A DNA stretch of 64,000 nt from assembly GCF_037975245.1 (NCBI RefSeq), contig NC_092562.1:1713001-1777000 (forward strand), read 5' to 3'. Positions 11,736-24,434 of the stretch are shown here, piece after piece. A program made the position numbers and the translations under genes. Under the pieces are notes generated by a model. The model did not search any database and was not told the DNA's origin. It saw only the letters and a list, made by a program, of their open reading frames with translations. Within the stretch, counting starts at the first letter, position 1. Every line of letters starts with the position of its first letter. The stretch is from Apostichopus japonicus. Lineage: Eukaryota; Echinodermata; Holothuroidea; Aspidochirotida; Stichopodidae.

Positions 11736-14028
11736 GTCTGTCCTTCCCAAAATATCACTCGTCAGGTTTTCCACATTTTTATGATCGGGTCATGTAATTT
11801 ATGTTTCCATTCAAAAGTTGTTTATTTATTGTGGCATGGACGACTCATTGATAGAAGTGACCTCTTTTCGAGGTCAAAGTTATACATATCAAGTCTTTCG
11901 GGTCGAAGCGGAGGTTAGGATATTTTATGTGACGTTTAGTAGCGATAATGTCATTTGAATTTGATTTTTACGTGTCAAGCACTAATTGTATACCCATAGG
12001 ATTACAAATAATCGTCTTTTAAATGCTTCGAATTGAAAAACATGTTTTAGGCATTTTACAGATGATTGCGTAAGTTGACCGCCATTTGTTTTCTCTTTTT
12101 TTCTTTTTGACAATTTTACCAAATTTACCTCTTTTATCAATACTCAACGTAATCATGAGACAACTGGTGAAACTGAGAGGCCCTCCTATCTTTTCATTAA
12201 CCAAATAAATGTAATTTGCGAGCTGCAATAAGACCTACTACCTATTATCGCTTCTGTGAAAGCAAATTGTCACCTCAGATTTTGTTGTTTATACCGTTAA
12301 TTACATGCATGAAATACTTATTTCCCAATTGGTCGACTGTTGCTTCAAATTTATTTGAAACCCAAATTTAATAGAGGGAATGAACATGTCCAATCTGTGA
12401 CAGGCACAATATTTCAACTGGCGAGGGGGGGGGGGATTCCAATTTTATCTCGATTGTCTTTTGGTAAGGTCATGAACCTCTATATAATCGTAAACGATTT
12501 TTGAGAGGAAAGTGGCTGTGCATGGGGTCATTGAATTTGGCTCCCGTGTAGAGAATCTACCCCCTCCCCTCCCGTCCCTCCAAGAAGAAAATCAAAGCCG
12601 CTTAAACATCATATGTATTCTAAGGCATAGTTAGAATATAAATTACGTTTATAGTTAGGACTAATCACCACAATGTTGTGCTGATAAATACATTAAATGA
12701 ATTATCCCCCTCAACAGACGTTTTCTCCGGATTGACGGTGATGGTGTGTAAGTGTGTGTGTGGGGGGGGGGGGTGAGGGGAGTTGCACGCCACTCGGTCA
12801 AACTTGGATTGTATACAATATGAGAGAACCTTTTCGGTGTCTAGGAGGGGTTCACCTTAAGAGCCAAATGGCCGGTATGATTAAATACGTCCAAGTTAGT
12901 TCCCATTATATCAAAATTTCACAAAGATAGGCTTAATGATGAAGAGAAAAGAACTTACAGAAAAGATACGCGTGGAAGCTGTAAGTCTCTCGTTTAATTT
13001 TGGATCAGGAAAGGCTAGACGAAATCTCCCATTCAAACCCAATTATTTACCTCTTTTGTACTCTCTGAGAAACTTAAGTAATCTTTTGAATTCTAATCGG
13101 CCTGGAATTGGGCTAAATGGCCTACAAGACTTGTTATTTTTGTACAACGCTATGCATATACTTATGTACATGTGAAAGAAGCCGGTATAGGCTTGTAACA
13201 TGCATTTAGCGTCGAGTGGCTCCTCAATATGACAGTTTTATCTCATTTTGGATTGTGGATTTTTACAATTTGGAAAGCCATTTCGGATCGGAAAAACCGT
13301 GGAATTCTCCTGGATGAAAAACCCAGCTTTTGCCGTCCAGGATATCGAACCCCACGAACATCATCCTAAAGCAGGGCATACAAGTGCAATCCTTCATCTG
13401 GTTTCTTATCAACGTACGAAGATTACAAGAGATTACTACAGAGGTAAGTGATGTCTTCTTCCGGGTAACATTTCATTATAATCGTCCTGGTCAAATTTAC
13501 ATCCAGTTTCGTTTTTCGAGATGGGTTATGTTTGTTCCGTTCACAACTGCGACATGACAAACGACGATGCGAAAATTGACACAATTTTAAACTCTCGCCG
13601 GATATCTCGAAAAAAGACATAGTAGGCCTATATGAATACTGGAATAGTTACGATTATGTTTTCATTTTTTTTTTATCAGTGGCAAGAAATAAACTATATT
13701 CTGAACTATTCTAAAGAATCTAGTCAGAAACACCAAACAAACACGGCTTCGTGGTCGAGGTCATCCCCTTGGAACACCTCGTCCCGACCCTGCACGTATA
13801 ACGGTTTTCTTCATCCCCCTCTTGTGGTCCAGAAACACTGGCTCGGGACAAGAGGGGAGCCGGCACTTGCCACCAATACTAGCGGTACTTCTTTAGAAAA
13901 GTCACTCGGGGTAGAACCTGGGCACGAGAACCAAAAGACTTTAACTGATGCATCTCTCAACCCCAGTCCCCTTGCATCATCATCATGACAATGTTACATC
14001 AAATGTGTATCACCATTCCCTTGGAAAT
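11736..14028. other. Non-coding stretch, no gene recognised
   Basis: It includes poly-G tracts near 12426 and 12761 and a (GT)n-G run near 12746-12775. The block 13740-13990 has balanced base composition and lies directly downstream (minus strand) of the U2-like fragment, so it may be the body of the same element. No protein domain was recognised. Confidence 0.35.
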
Positions 14029-14078
14029 GGAATAGATAATATACACATGATCTTAGCCAAGAGGCCGTGAAGCCTTAT
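14029..14078 (-). pseudogene. U2 snRNA 5'-end fragment (pseudogene or U2-headed element)
   Basis: Read on the minus strand, this matches the 5' end of spliceosomal U2 snRNA: GGCTTCACGGCC, then TCTTGGCTAAGATCA, then TGTGTAT and TATCTATTC. The 13-base core TTGGCTAAGATCA is exact. The branch-site recognition region GTGTAGTA is altered to GTGTATATTA, and similarity is lost after about 45 nt, so it cannot encode a functional U2. The sequence continues into a short hairpin (CCATTTCC-AA-GGGAATGG) and then a GC-balanced block towards 13740. It is a truncated U2 pseudogene or the head of a U2-derived SINE-like repeat. Confidence 0.65.
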
Positions 14079-17000
14079 AGTAAAGGTTACTATAACATAT
14101 AACTTTGAATTAACTTCAGTTGAAGGGGGAGGGGATGGGGTGAGACAGGGGTGAGACCCGCCCTCATATAACACCAATTCAACTTGGCTCCTCCGTGTAT
14201 CGGTCCGATTCTGGTCATCTCGCTAAAGGCAACAATAGATCCCGACAAAAGAATCTTTTCTCTCCATAAGTTTAACATGGGTCAATCAATGGCCCTTATC
14301 AACACGATTTAGGTAACTCAAGAGGTCCTCCAACTACAAAAGACTATCTCTTAGTGAGAATCGGACTTCCTCGACAATTGAATGGCTCTTATGGGTTTAT
14401 CATCTGGCGTGGTAGTTTTTATCTGATTGTGTCTGTAACAAATATATACACATTTAATCGTTCTATTCAGAGCCGAACAAACAGACTCAACACCTGGGCC
14501 GGCGGAATGCCATCCTCTTAGAAACAAGAGGTAAATTGTTGACAAATGGTCACAATGGAATCAAAACGCGATTGCAACGTCCAGCAATGTGGTTAGCTTT
14601 GGGGGGGTTTAAGGTGATTCTTTACTTTGTGTGAATAGCGGACTTGTCATTAGTAGCTACTTCCTTTTCGTTTTTTTTTCTTTTCTTTTCTTTTTTTGTT
14701 CACTTTTTTTTTTTAACACGTGTTTTATAGGGTGCATAGAGAGCAACCTATCCTCTCTACATGAAAGCCCTCTCGAATTCTTCACGCATCCCAACCTAAA
14801 TGGTCTTTAAATCCCGAAGCCCCTCATGAAAGTTCTCAACGAGTGTGGTGTGAATGGACCTTTTCGGCCCCCCCCCCCCCCCGAGAAAAAAAAAATCGAT
14901 GACTCATCGGCTCATTGTTTACAGAATGACGTGTTGGATTGGTTACCATGATAACGTGACTGCGATTTAGTATATCTGGTCCAGCGTATGTAAATCAGTT
15001 AAAGTATGGTAGATTTCTTCTCAGTACATGTGTGGGGTCTACATGTTTCATTTGATTTTGGTTATTGCTTCGCTTTATGTATTCAGGGTGATAACATACA
15101 GGCTCTCTCATATTGTTTTGAACTAATGGGGATCACTTCCACGAGCAAAGTTGATTGATAAATATCTCTGCCAATCTACAGGTCCAAAAATGGCAGTAGC
15201 CTTATGTAACTATCGCAACCCTGTTTTCTATATCTATCACTGGTTTCATGGTGCACTAATCGAATAAATGCGGTCCCTTAAAGCATTAGACCTACCCTGG
15301 CCTATACATTTACCTTAATCTATGGGTATAGGTCTAGTGAGGTTTTGGCTTTCTCTTGCTCTTGGCTCCCACCAATTTGTTTCTCACTAGCCAGTTTGGT
15401 CTATACAATACTAACAGAACGGTGGAATATGAGACACATTCTTTGCAAAGTTTTAAGGCATGATTTTTAGGATAGAATTTTAATCTCGATATTTCATAGT
15501 TGAAGAAAAGGGATAACATGCGATTGTTACCTATACGATTCTGTAGCTATTAGGGAACCTGACTGAAATATACCGATTTCTGCCAATGCTCCATTTTAGT
15601 CAAAATGACGATGACGTCGACTCGACAGTGTAGCCTAAATATCAAATAGTAATCCATTGTTTTCATTTTTTTCGTAGTATCTACTCGAAAAACTTGTGTA
15701 GATTATACCTATACAAGCGAGGAGATAACTTGTAAATCAGTCATTTTTTGTTTTTGCTTTTGTATTTATTGATCTTTTTTCATATGTATATGATATCGCA
15801 ATTTGTAAATACATGGCGAGATGATCTTATATATGGCTTAGTACGATACTTACCAGGGAGCAATCTAATATATAGGAACCCAAACACTGATAGCAGCCTA
15901 TATGCGGGCTGATCCTATCATATCAACCTTCTCAATAAATTCATGGTTTGCTGACAAGACTTAGTATACAATGAGATACAGGGCGGGTAGGACTATTAAT
16001 CCGCGAAGCGTATCGTATATATCACAATAACAATATAACGAGACATCTATATATGGAATGAACGTGTAAAACAGCTAAAACAGTCACTCTTAATTACAAA
16101 ATAGTCGGATTTAACTATTTGAGATTGTCCTTGCATGGTGATCATGAGGGACGCAGTCATCATTTTGTCGAAGGGGAGGGGTGGGGGGGGGGGTATAATA
16201 TGTTAATTCGTTAAGATGAGAATTGTAAAGGGAGGCGTAACCCATCCCCATATGAACACTTATTGTACAGTGGAGGCAGCCTAAATGCTAAAATGGTGCT
16301 ATATTTTGCAACTTTTTGAAACAATGTTAACAATGTGAAATCCTGCAAATTCATTTTCATATACAGCTGTATACAAAGCAAGATTAAGCTCTTGTTTCGA
16401 GCTAAGTTTGAGTGAAATCACTTCGCCGGCTGTAAGAGAGTGACATTCACTTCTCAAGTGAGTGATCATCATGTAGTTGCACTATCGAAAAACTGAGTGA
16501 ATTCTCACTGTTTGATGTGAAGACATGTGTTCACTCTAGTTAACAGATACTGTTTGATCTCTCCTGTGTTTGGTCCATTATATATCAGGTGAGCAGGGTT
16601 GTATATAATTCAACGTACAAATGCAGGTTTAAGAATCGCAATGATAACCTATATTCTCTAACGTCAGGTAGAACTTGAGTAAGGATACACGTTATTGGTA
16701 GGATGTTATAACATTTGATAATATCGATGATGTGTGCCTACTGGCGTATACTAACATACCAGAAATATGTGAGATGAAAGCATGCCCACCTCCCCCTCCC
16801 ATACCCCCTACCGCACGAACCAACTAATTAGCCTGTGTTAAAAATGCCAATCAATTTTATATTCCTTATAAATTATACAAATCAGGGCTCTGCACAGTAT
16901 CTTAGTCAGCTCTAAGAGGGGGGACGAGGGGGTAATGGTTTGGGACTAGATTGGGGGGGGGGGGGGGGTAAGTGTATGACAAGAGCCATGCAGGTCGGTC

Positions 17001-17996
17001 TCGGGGAATAACTGTAAACAGCTTAACAATCAATTTAATAACCGCCCCACCTCTCTTTTGAAACGTTATACTTCCAAGTTAACTAAACGGTACATCACGA
17101 AGGGATATGCGCATGTTCCATGCCCCATGTTTCCCCGGGCCACGGGAATGTAGGCCCTCTAACCTCCCCCAAGCCAACCCCACCCCACCCCCATCCTCCA
17201 CTCTTGTCAGGCCTGTGTGCAGTTAATACTTTCTAGGTGATTCGACCTTCCATTTTCCCTTGCTAATGAGAGAAATAACTTCACGTTTCTAAGGTCAACC
17301 TGAGATTGTGAGTGTTTTCAAGTAAGGCTTCTCTCACCAACAGAAAGATGATAAGAATCCATCGGTTTAGGTCTCTCTGTCAGTAAAGGGCGTAAGAATT
17401 GTCCTAATCAGTGCCATAGAAACCCTAATATTTGCCACCAAACATATTCAAATGTGAACAAAGTTTATGCTATCGTTCCATGCTTTTTTTTCAAAAGCAT
17501 CTTACATAACTGTATGCTTTTATTTGATTAAAACAACGTTTCAATTGATTTTGAATAAATATTTGTCAACATTTTATATTTCCTTTTTTTTCTCATACTA
17601 TAGTCATGCTAGTCAAGTTGATTTCAAATGAAGAAAGTCACTTTCACTTGAAATGTTTTGGAGAGGTCGCAGTTTGCTCTTTAAGTTCTGATTAATACTA
17701 ATATGAAAACGAAAGAAAAAAGTTTCTGTAAGACTTCATCTTGAGAACCGACTGGAATAATCCATTATTTGCATATTAAGATTAATTTTTGTAAAAAAAA
17801 AAAAACAACTTGCACCGAATGTATACCAAAGTTTTTTTTTCTATCTTGACCATCTAGATAAGATCTTCCCAGACAGCCAGCATCAGTCCTAAATCAGACA
17901 TATCTTTTACCACTTTTATCAACTTTGACCACCATAACACGAGACTATGGAAAAAGAAAACCAAAATGTATATTTCTTTTTAAATATAACAAAACA
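14079..17996. other. Non-coding stretch with poly-C/poly-G runs
   Basis: It contains C runs near 14868 and G runs near 16184 and 16953. Around 16395-16540 the word GAGTGA and its complement TCACTC recur in short nested palindromes. No gene is recognisable. Confidence 0.4.
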
Positions 17997-18335
17997 GTCA
18001 TGGATTAACTCTATGACACAAATCTAGTTAGTCTACGCTCCATATACCGTATGACCATTGAAACCATGTAAGTGAAATATGTCACATGACACTGACCACT
18101 CGTATGTTAAAAGCACAACGTGACGGCCAGTCAAGTGTTTTTTTTAGGCTGTTTCTTAGTTAGACAATTGTTTAAAACAAATCAACCCGTCATGGATTAA
18201 CTCTATTGCATAATATCTAATGAGTTTACGCTCCATACCGTCTGTCCATTGAAGCCTTAGTGATAGTTATTTCACATGACACTGACCACTCGTATGTTAA
18301 AAGCACAACGTGACGGCCGGTCAAGTTGTTTTATT
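17997..18335. repeat. 192-bp tandem duplication
   Basis: Two copies start GTCATGGATTAACTCTAT at 17997 and 18189. The front halves are diverged, but a block of about 50 bp around CACTGACCACTCGTATGTTA and GCACAACGTGACGGCC is almost identical (one difference near the end). Each copy ends at a T-rich tract. Confidence 0.8.
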
Positions 18336-21300
18336 TATTTATTTATTTTTACTTTTGCTGTTTTTATTGGTTATATAAATGTTCATGAACCCACGTGCTT
18401 GTTATTTAATGGATTCTTTTCTCCCGCTATTAGGCCTAATAATTCGCTGTACGACGTCAAATCCCTGAGGAATGATGTTTATTCGCGGGAGATTAATGAG
18501 AACTTTTTATTGAAAAACAAAACAAAAAAACTCTTAATTGAAAAAGAAAAATCACGTTTTCTTGTAAAGGTCATATTTTTGCGTGTGATTTACACCATTG
18601 TGAGAGGAAAAAAGGCATCTGGATTACAAAATATATAGCAATCGTACTGAGTTGTTTATTATTCAAAGCTGGACATTCATCTAATTTAAAATGTAGCAAA
18701 CTTTGCTGGTTTGGTCAATTTTAACATAACTTAAGCTAGTTTTAGTAAAATTGTTGATTTTGGGACCCCCAAATTAAAGACACGTTTTAGGCTAAATGTT
18801 TAGTTTTAGGAGAAAGAATATTTAGTTTGTAAGACTGATGAATTGATATCAAATCCAACTTCTTAGACTAAAGCATAAGGTACAGCTTACTAGTCCATGC
18901 AGAAGATCACACATCTTATTAGCCTAATATATGATAAATAGTTATTACGTTATTATCATATATCTTGATCAATATTTTTTTCACCTCTTTTATTGTCCAA
19001 TTCATCACTTGTACAAACGGTAATCATATCTACATGTAATAATGAGCTAAAGCAGAGATAGCGAAACAAATATACACACGTTCAAATTTCAATTCCCATG
19101 GAATACTGCATAACGGCAGATACTGAAGTAAAAAATAAACATAGATTTATAAATTTAAAGACTTGTGCAGCTTCTCATACTGAAAGAAACGTTTACTTTT
19201 ACTTTTCTTTGAAATTAACTTTCCAACTTCTAACAAGAATTTAAGTTCATAGAAGAGTAGTTGGACTCATAATAGTTTGCTTATATTGGAAAATATAATA
19301 CTTTGCGTGAAAAAATCAAGAAATTGAGAGGATGCTTTATAAGTCTATTGTAACCAATACATCTCGATCATTATGATAATACCCAACACATCGATTGGAT
19401 AAGAAACTTTGGCGCAAGTCGTTAGGGCTCGGACTCCCTGTTCAACTAGGGTGGCAAAACGGCCACCCATTGTAGAACAATATCCCCTACCAATGACTCT
19501 AATTGACTGATTAAAACAACCTTAATCACCTAACTACAGTCAAGAGTTTGTTAAGCTGCTAAGCTTATATCGTAGCCCAAGGTCCAATAGCGTTTGTTAC
19601 CAGCGGCGATGGCAAACGTGCCCTTACAATAAAAGAAAATCTTTACAAGTAACCGTGGTTCATCAAATTTGGCGGGACCTCATACTGTGAACGGTATCTA
19701 GCAAAACCTTTCGCGTACGAAAACTGAACATACTGCTCAGCGCTTTGGTATATCAAAATTATAGTAATCATAATAATTATACTAATTAAACATTTACAAA
19801 AATAAAATGTCCCTTGCAGTGGGATGGGTCGGCTGTCGAGGTGGGAAGTACCTAAGTTCGATTCTCAAGCAGAGTAATGTAGAATATATATATATATATA
19901 GTATTTATAATTCTGACAGGTGGATTATAGTAAATTTGGTTTCACATAATATAGCAGAGGTATACATCTGCCTATTTATTTTCACGAACAGACTTAATTC
20001 TAACGAGTGAGAATTCACTTTCTTGAGAGTGTCAAGGAAAGCCACTCTATATAAAGAAAATTTACGCATTGACTGCAATTTCTACTGTAGGCGGTGCGCA
20101 AACGTTTAGGCCCACACAATATACTAGGACCATCCATGAATTAGGGCTCAGCCACGGCCCACTAGACCACCCACCTACACCACCTCTCATCAGAATCGAT
20201 GCTTAAATTGTATACTGCAAGCTATACCTTTTACTACGGCCTAGATAGATCTTTAAGCGATCTGTGTTTGCAAGCTTCGAACAAGATAGATACATACTTG
20301 GACGTCTGGAAAATCCCACGAACATGTACTATATATATCACTGATGGTGATATGTTTTTAAGTAAAATCAGAATAGGTTTAAAGATATAAGCTGCCTTAA
20401 AAAAAAAAATTATTTAGTATGACACAGAAAAATATATGTTCTGTCTATTGTCGTCCTTTGAAAATACAATTTAATGAATAAATGAAAAAAAAATATATAT
20501 ATATATATATAATAGTGATCATGAAAAAATAAATAAATAAGTGCAAAACTTGTATTATTTTAAACAATTAACAACAACAAAATCTCCCTTTTCCCGCAAA
20601 TTATTTACCATTCCCTTTTCATGGCTGAAATATCTTTGTCAGTATTTTCTTTCAGTGTAACCCTACGCCTTCTTAATTCTGTCTAAGCTTGTTTTCTGTT
20701 CTTTTGTGGCGGCCTTAATTGCTTTTTTTGTTTTACTTTTTTCTATCATTATCATGGTTCGTCTGATAATCGATACGGATATATTTGAGTCCTCGTCTTC
20801 CCCTCATACTTATCGGCCAACGACGTACAATTTGAAGTATTTTTACGGAGTAAGAAAAGTTCTTGTTGCATTGCTTCACCGTGAAACAATACATATTTGG
20901 TAACATCCTCATTTACTTAATTAAGCCACTGTCATTATTATAGTGAAATACATGTGTACAGAAATCACGTGCTCTCTTGTAGACGGGCATGACTTCATAC
21001 TTTATAGTCACACGTGGAATAATTACGAAATCTGAGCAATTCAAGTTGAACCATTAAAAAAACATATCATAGAACAACGAATGAATATTAAACGATGTGG
21101 ACAAATGATAAAGACAATAGAATCAAACTTGATTGGTCAAAAAGGGTGAAAGTATAGAAAGGAAAGGAAAACAATTCAACGGATTTTGTGGTTTGAAAGG
21201 AGACACACACTTAACCATCATCCGTGTGATAGAGATAGCTGTGACGAACAGCCCCCCTCCCCCTCCCCACCTTCCAATGCCCCACCCTCCACAGCTAAGG

Positions 21301-22286
21301 GACACACAACCTGGCCTACATACAAATTGAAAAAAATGCCAAAATTTTGAAATATGTAATTCTCTACAGGAACTTATACCACTTGATTGTATTTAAGCTA
21401 ATGCAATATACCAATACCGGTATATTATTAGGAAAAAAATTGTGGTGTCGATAAGTATCGAAATATTCAATAAAATATAGAAAGCGCAGCTCCAAACTTT
21501 CCTTTTAATTCGAGAGTGGATAAAGGTGAGGGTTTACATGTTATTATCTGTGCCTTTCTTGCATTGTAAATTGCTTTCTAAAAATAAATAAAAAATAAAA
21601 AATAAAGCAAAATAAAAATTGGGCAATTATTTTACGCAGTGCTGAGTACGTGTGTATTAATCCAAATTTGGGTAAAATTTGGTAAAATTTGGCTACCTTT
21701 TTCTTCTTCTGGGGCAAAACTTTGCCCAAATTTGTTTGGATAAAAACGTGCCAAGTGTTGGATGAAATATTGTCCCATTTTTTTGTTGAGTGTGTTCAAG
21801 TATTTTTGGACTGTACCTAATTAATGCGTTGAATGATGGAAGGTTCTTACAGTGTAACTTCAGTGAAACTTCTACAAATTGCTGCTATGATTCCGTTTTC
21901 ACGGAAAATGCATTGCGCCCTCACATCGACCGCTTGCTTGGCTGTTGTTTGGAAGAGCGACAAACCGAACCATTACTGTAGTAAGCGCTGTCATAATCAC
22001 TATACGAATTAAGATAAGAATTATAAAGAATGACGAAAAACAGAATAAAGTGACACAAAATTTGATTACTAAATATCGAAAAAGTTCGCTCGAGACATTT
22101 TTTGTTTGTTGCTGTGTCGTTAAAGAATGACTCTTAGTAGAATATGATTTGACATATTTTCCAACGAAAACAAATACAAGCATGAGCCCTAAAAATTGTC
22201 TCTGTGGCCTGACTCCGGTTTTTAAGATTCTCAGCTCTAAAATATACTCAATATCTTTAAATGCTTCTTTAGGGCCTACTACACGA
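18336..22286. other. Non-coding stretch, no gene recognised
   Basis: AT-rich DNA with short (AT)n tracts at about 19885-19902 and 20492-20512 and a C-rich run near 21250. The 120-codon frame at 18276-18638 shows no family resemblance. The words AAATTTGG/CCAAATTT recur in an inverted arrangement near 21660-21735. Confidence 0.4.
19405..19465 (+). mobile_element. Possible tRNA-derived SINE head, degenerate
   Basis: TGGCGCAAGTCGTTAGGGCTC resembles a tRNA D-arm/A-box (TGGCNNAGTNGGTTAGNGC), and an anticodon-stem-like segment follows. No clear B-box (GGTTCGAATCC) follows, so this is at most a decayed tRNA-related repeat and not a functional tRNA gene. Confidence 0.25.
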
Positions 22287-22325
22287 TGACGTCATCTCCG
22301 CGGTGCAGGTGTAAAAGTGACGTCA
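22287..22325. promoter_or_regulatory. Paired CRE palindromes (TGACGTCA x2)
   Basis: Two perfect TGACGTCA palindromes (22287-22294 and 22318-22325) start 31 bp apart, separated by a GC-rich segment containing CCGCGG. This is the binding site of CREB/ATF-type bZIP factors. The pair lies 2.7 kb upstream of foxD, so it could be a foxD enhancer component; the target is inferred. Confidence 0.4.
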
Positions 22326-23345
22326 TGTTAATCAATGTTTTTTTTTTTTTGTGTCTTCTTGATATAATCTTCTAACAAGTCCACTGAAATATGTTTATTA
22401 ACTTCATATTTGTAAAAGAGCACCCTCGTGTCACGTTAAAAAAAATCATCTTTCCTAAACAAAAGTTGTATAATGCAGTGATAACATGTTATCCGATGCA
22501 ATAATTGTCTATAGGTTTTTCTATTGAGGTTGGTTTTGCATCCAGTTAAGGGATTAGGCTAATGTCCTATAAAGGTTAGACTAAGAATAGTTTCTGTAAC
22601 ATTCTACAACATATCTATAGCTTGAGTTTGTACATTAAAATTATCCTGTAAAGGTTTCTTCGGTCAAAAAATAAAGTAAGAAAACAATTTGCAAATCTCA
22701 AAGAGTGCAAAAAGTACCTTTGAAATAAAAGAGATAGGCACAGTGTTGTGTGTTACAATCTTAACTGCGAAATATATAGAAAAGTGCTTTTAAGGCTGCA
22801 GTCGAGAATCTAAGCGTTAATCGCGCATTACTAAGGGTCTATCATTTTCTGTTTTTTCTTTCTGTACTTATGTTTATTTTCTACCCAGGTGTGACGTGTG
22901 TGATGGTGATAGTGGGGAAGGGGTGGGGGGAGGGGCGTGTGGGGAGGGGTGTGTTTAATTGTATTCACTACAATACTGACAGTCTTAAAATTAATTACTC
23001 TGATGTTTTCAAAATATACCTTGAAGGGTTTTTTGTTATCTCAAACTATTTTTTAATAATATTTTGCAAAACACACAATTTTTTTTTAATAAAATCGAAA
23101 CAAACTATCGATAGTTTCTGTGTACGGAATAGACCTTATTTTGTGTCATGTGTGACGACATGGAAATTCTAAGTGTGCGTGTGGTATTGAAACCAATCTG
23201 ACGTACACGTTAATTACACAATTAAACGAAACCTACAAAACTCGAGGAAATCTTTCAATACGAGCTATAACCTCTTTCAGGGAAACCTGTACCAGAGGGA
23301 CAAAATCACTGAAGCTTTAGTGCATATAGGATATATATGTATACA
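22326..23345. other. Non-coding stretch upstream of the inverted repeat
   Basis: AT-rich, with a G-rich tract at about 22916-22946 and T-rich runs. No gene is seen. Confidence 0.4.
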
Positions 23346-23472
23346 TTGTACCAAACGTGAGACACAGGTGTAATTTCATGAATGTAATCTGGTGAAATTT
23401 GCTTTACCCTTCATATTTTCAACACCAGAATGCATTTCATTTACATAAACTACTCTTTTTGATATATATATA

Positions 23473-23521
<49 letters not shown>

Positions 23522-23710
23522 ATAAATAAATATATATATATATGTATATTCAGTATTCAGGGGAGGGGGGGGGGGCTAGAAGTTCACAATTATCAAAGAG
23601 AGTAGTTTATGCAACTGAAATGCATTCTGGTTTTGCAAAAAATGAAGGGTAAAGCAAATTTCACCAGATTACATTCATGAAATCACACCTGTGTCTCACG
23701 TTTGGTACAA
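23346..23710. mobile_element. Long inverted repeat with AT/G-rich centre, MITE-like
   Basis: Two arms of about 119 bp (23346-23464 and 23591-23710) are reverse complements with only scattered differences. The outer ends are TTGTACCAAACGTGAGACAC and its complement. Both arms contain the GTGAAATTTGCTTTACCCTTC block and a CCAGAATGCATTTCA block. The spacer of about 126 bp holds an (AT)n tract and a poly-G run. It could be a non-autonomous foldback/MITE element or an inverted duplication. No target-site duplication is obvious. Confidence 0.75.
23463..23543. repeat. (AT)n tract inside the inverted repeat
   Basis: Imperfect (AT)n with TTTAT/AAATA interruptions at the centre of the 23346-23710 palindrome, followed by a poly-G run at about 23560-23574. 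Confidence 0.9.
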
Positions 23711-24159
23711 GACCTGTCAACTTCAAACGTTTTGCTTTCTTGAAAAGGTTATTACTATGTAGGATTTGAATATTTGAAACTTCACCAGAATGCCTAGAAT
23801 ATGTTCCTTGTTTCAGCAGTGAAAGAAAGAAAAAATTAACTTGCACTATCCTATCACAATCATCCCAAACTTGTCTCCGCCGTGCTACCGATGTTTTTCT
23901 AACTGATTCCATTCGTTGTATTAAGTAGGCAAAAGAGAAAGAAAGCAAACTTTTTCGTTTGTGAGCGTTGTCACCAAGTTTCCTTTCTGAAACCACTACT
24001 GTGAATGGAAAAAACGATTGATTAACACTGCGAATGCCCTCATCTCGTTGGACGATTTGCTTGTATATTCTCGTAACGTCACACTACGTAATCGGAAAAT
24101 AAGCCAATTGCTATACGGATTGGCAAGTACGGTTGTGTCGCTTTTAGGTAAATCGATTT
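23711..24159. other. Distal foxD upstream region
   Basis: Unique-looking, non-repetitive sequence. No coding exon is recognised. It may contain regulatory sequence for foxD, but no specific element can be supported beyond those listed separately. Confidence 0.3.
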
Positions 24160-24182
24160 AGCGCCCTCGATTTGAGGCGCTA
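24160..24182. other. GC-rich hairpin upstream of foxD
   Basis: AGCGCC(C)TC and GAGGCGCT form an imperfect inverted repeat around the 5-nt centre GATTT, just before a T-rich run. It is GC-rich within AT-rich sequence. It may be a palindromic protein-binding site or chance. Confidence 0.35.
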
Positions 24183-24254
24183 GAGTTTTTTTTTTTTTTT
24201 TATTATTCTTTTTACACCTGGTTGATAGATGGTTATCCCCTTAACCGCTACCTG

Positions 24255-24261
24255 TATATAA
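24255..24261 (+). promoter_or_regulatory. Possible TATA box of foxD
   Basis: TATATAA lies 750 bp before the foxD ATG in a region free of long simple repeats. It would place initiation near 24285-24295 and give a 5' leader of about 720 nt. Such motifs are common in AT-rich DNA, so this is only a candidate. An inverted CCAAT (ATTGG near 24636) is an alternative core-promoter element closer to the gene. Confidence 0.25.
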
Positions 24262-24427
24262 CGGCTACATGGATGCTTAATATAGAACAACTGATAGTAT
24301 TAGCGATGTACAAACTACCAAAAACTGAGTCAGGTTGGTTTTGAAATCTTTACATTCAGTTCATAGTTAGCTGTCTACCTGCGTGTTAGTGTTTGCATGT
24401 GTGTGGGCTGAGCGACTCAGCAAGCTT

Positions 24428-24434
24428 TGTTTAC
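24428..24434 (+). promoter_or_regulatory. Forkhead consensus site TGTTTAC upstream of foxD
   Basis: TGTTTAC is a core forkhead recognition sequence. It sits about 580 bp before the foxD start codon. It could allow auto- or cross-regulation by Fox proteins; that role is inference. Confidence 0.3.

Noticed and set aside
15844-15860. ATACTTACCAGGGAG, resembling the U1 snRNA 5' end
   Set aside because: Only nine bases match exactly before divergence; such a match is likely by chance in 64 kb.
19807-19900. GTTCGATTC word resembling a tRNA B-box
   Set aside because: No properly spaced A-box or cloverleaf could be drawn around it.
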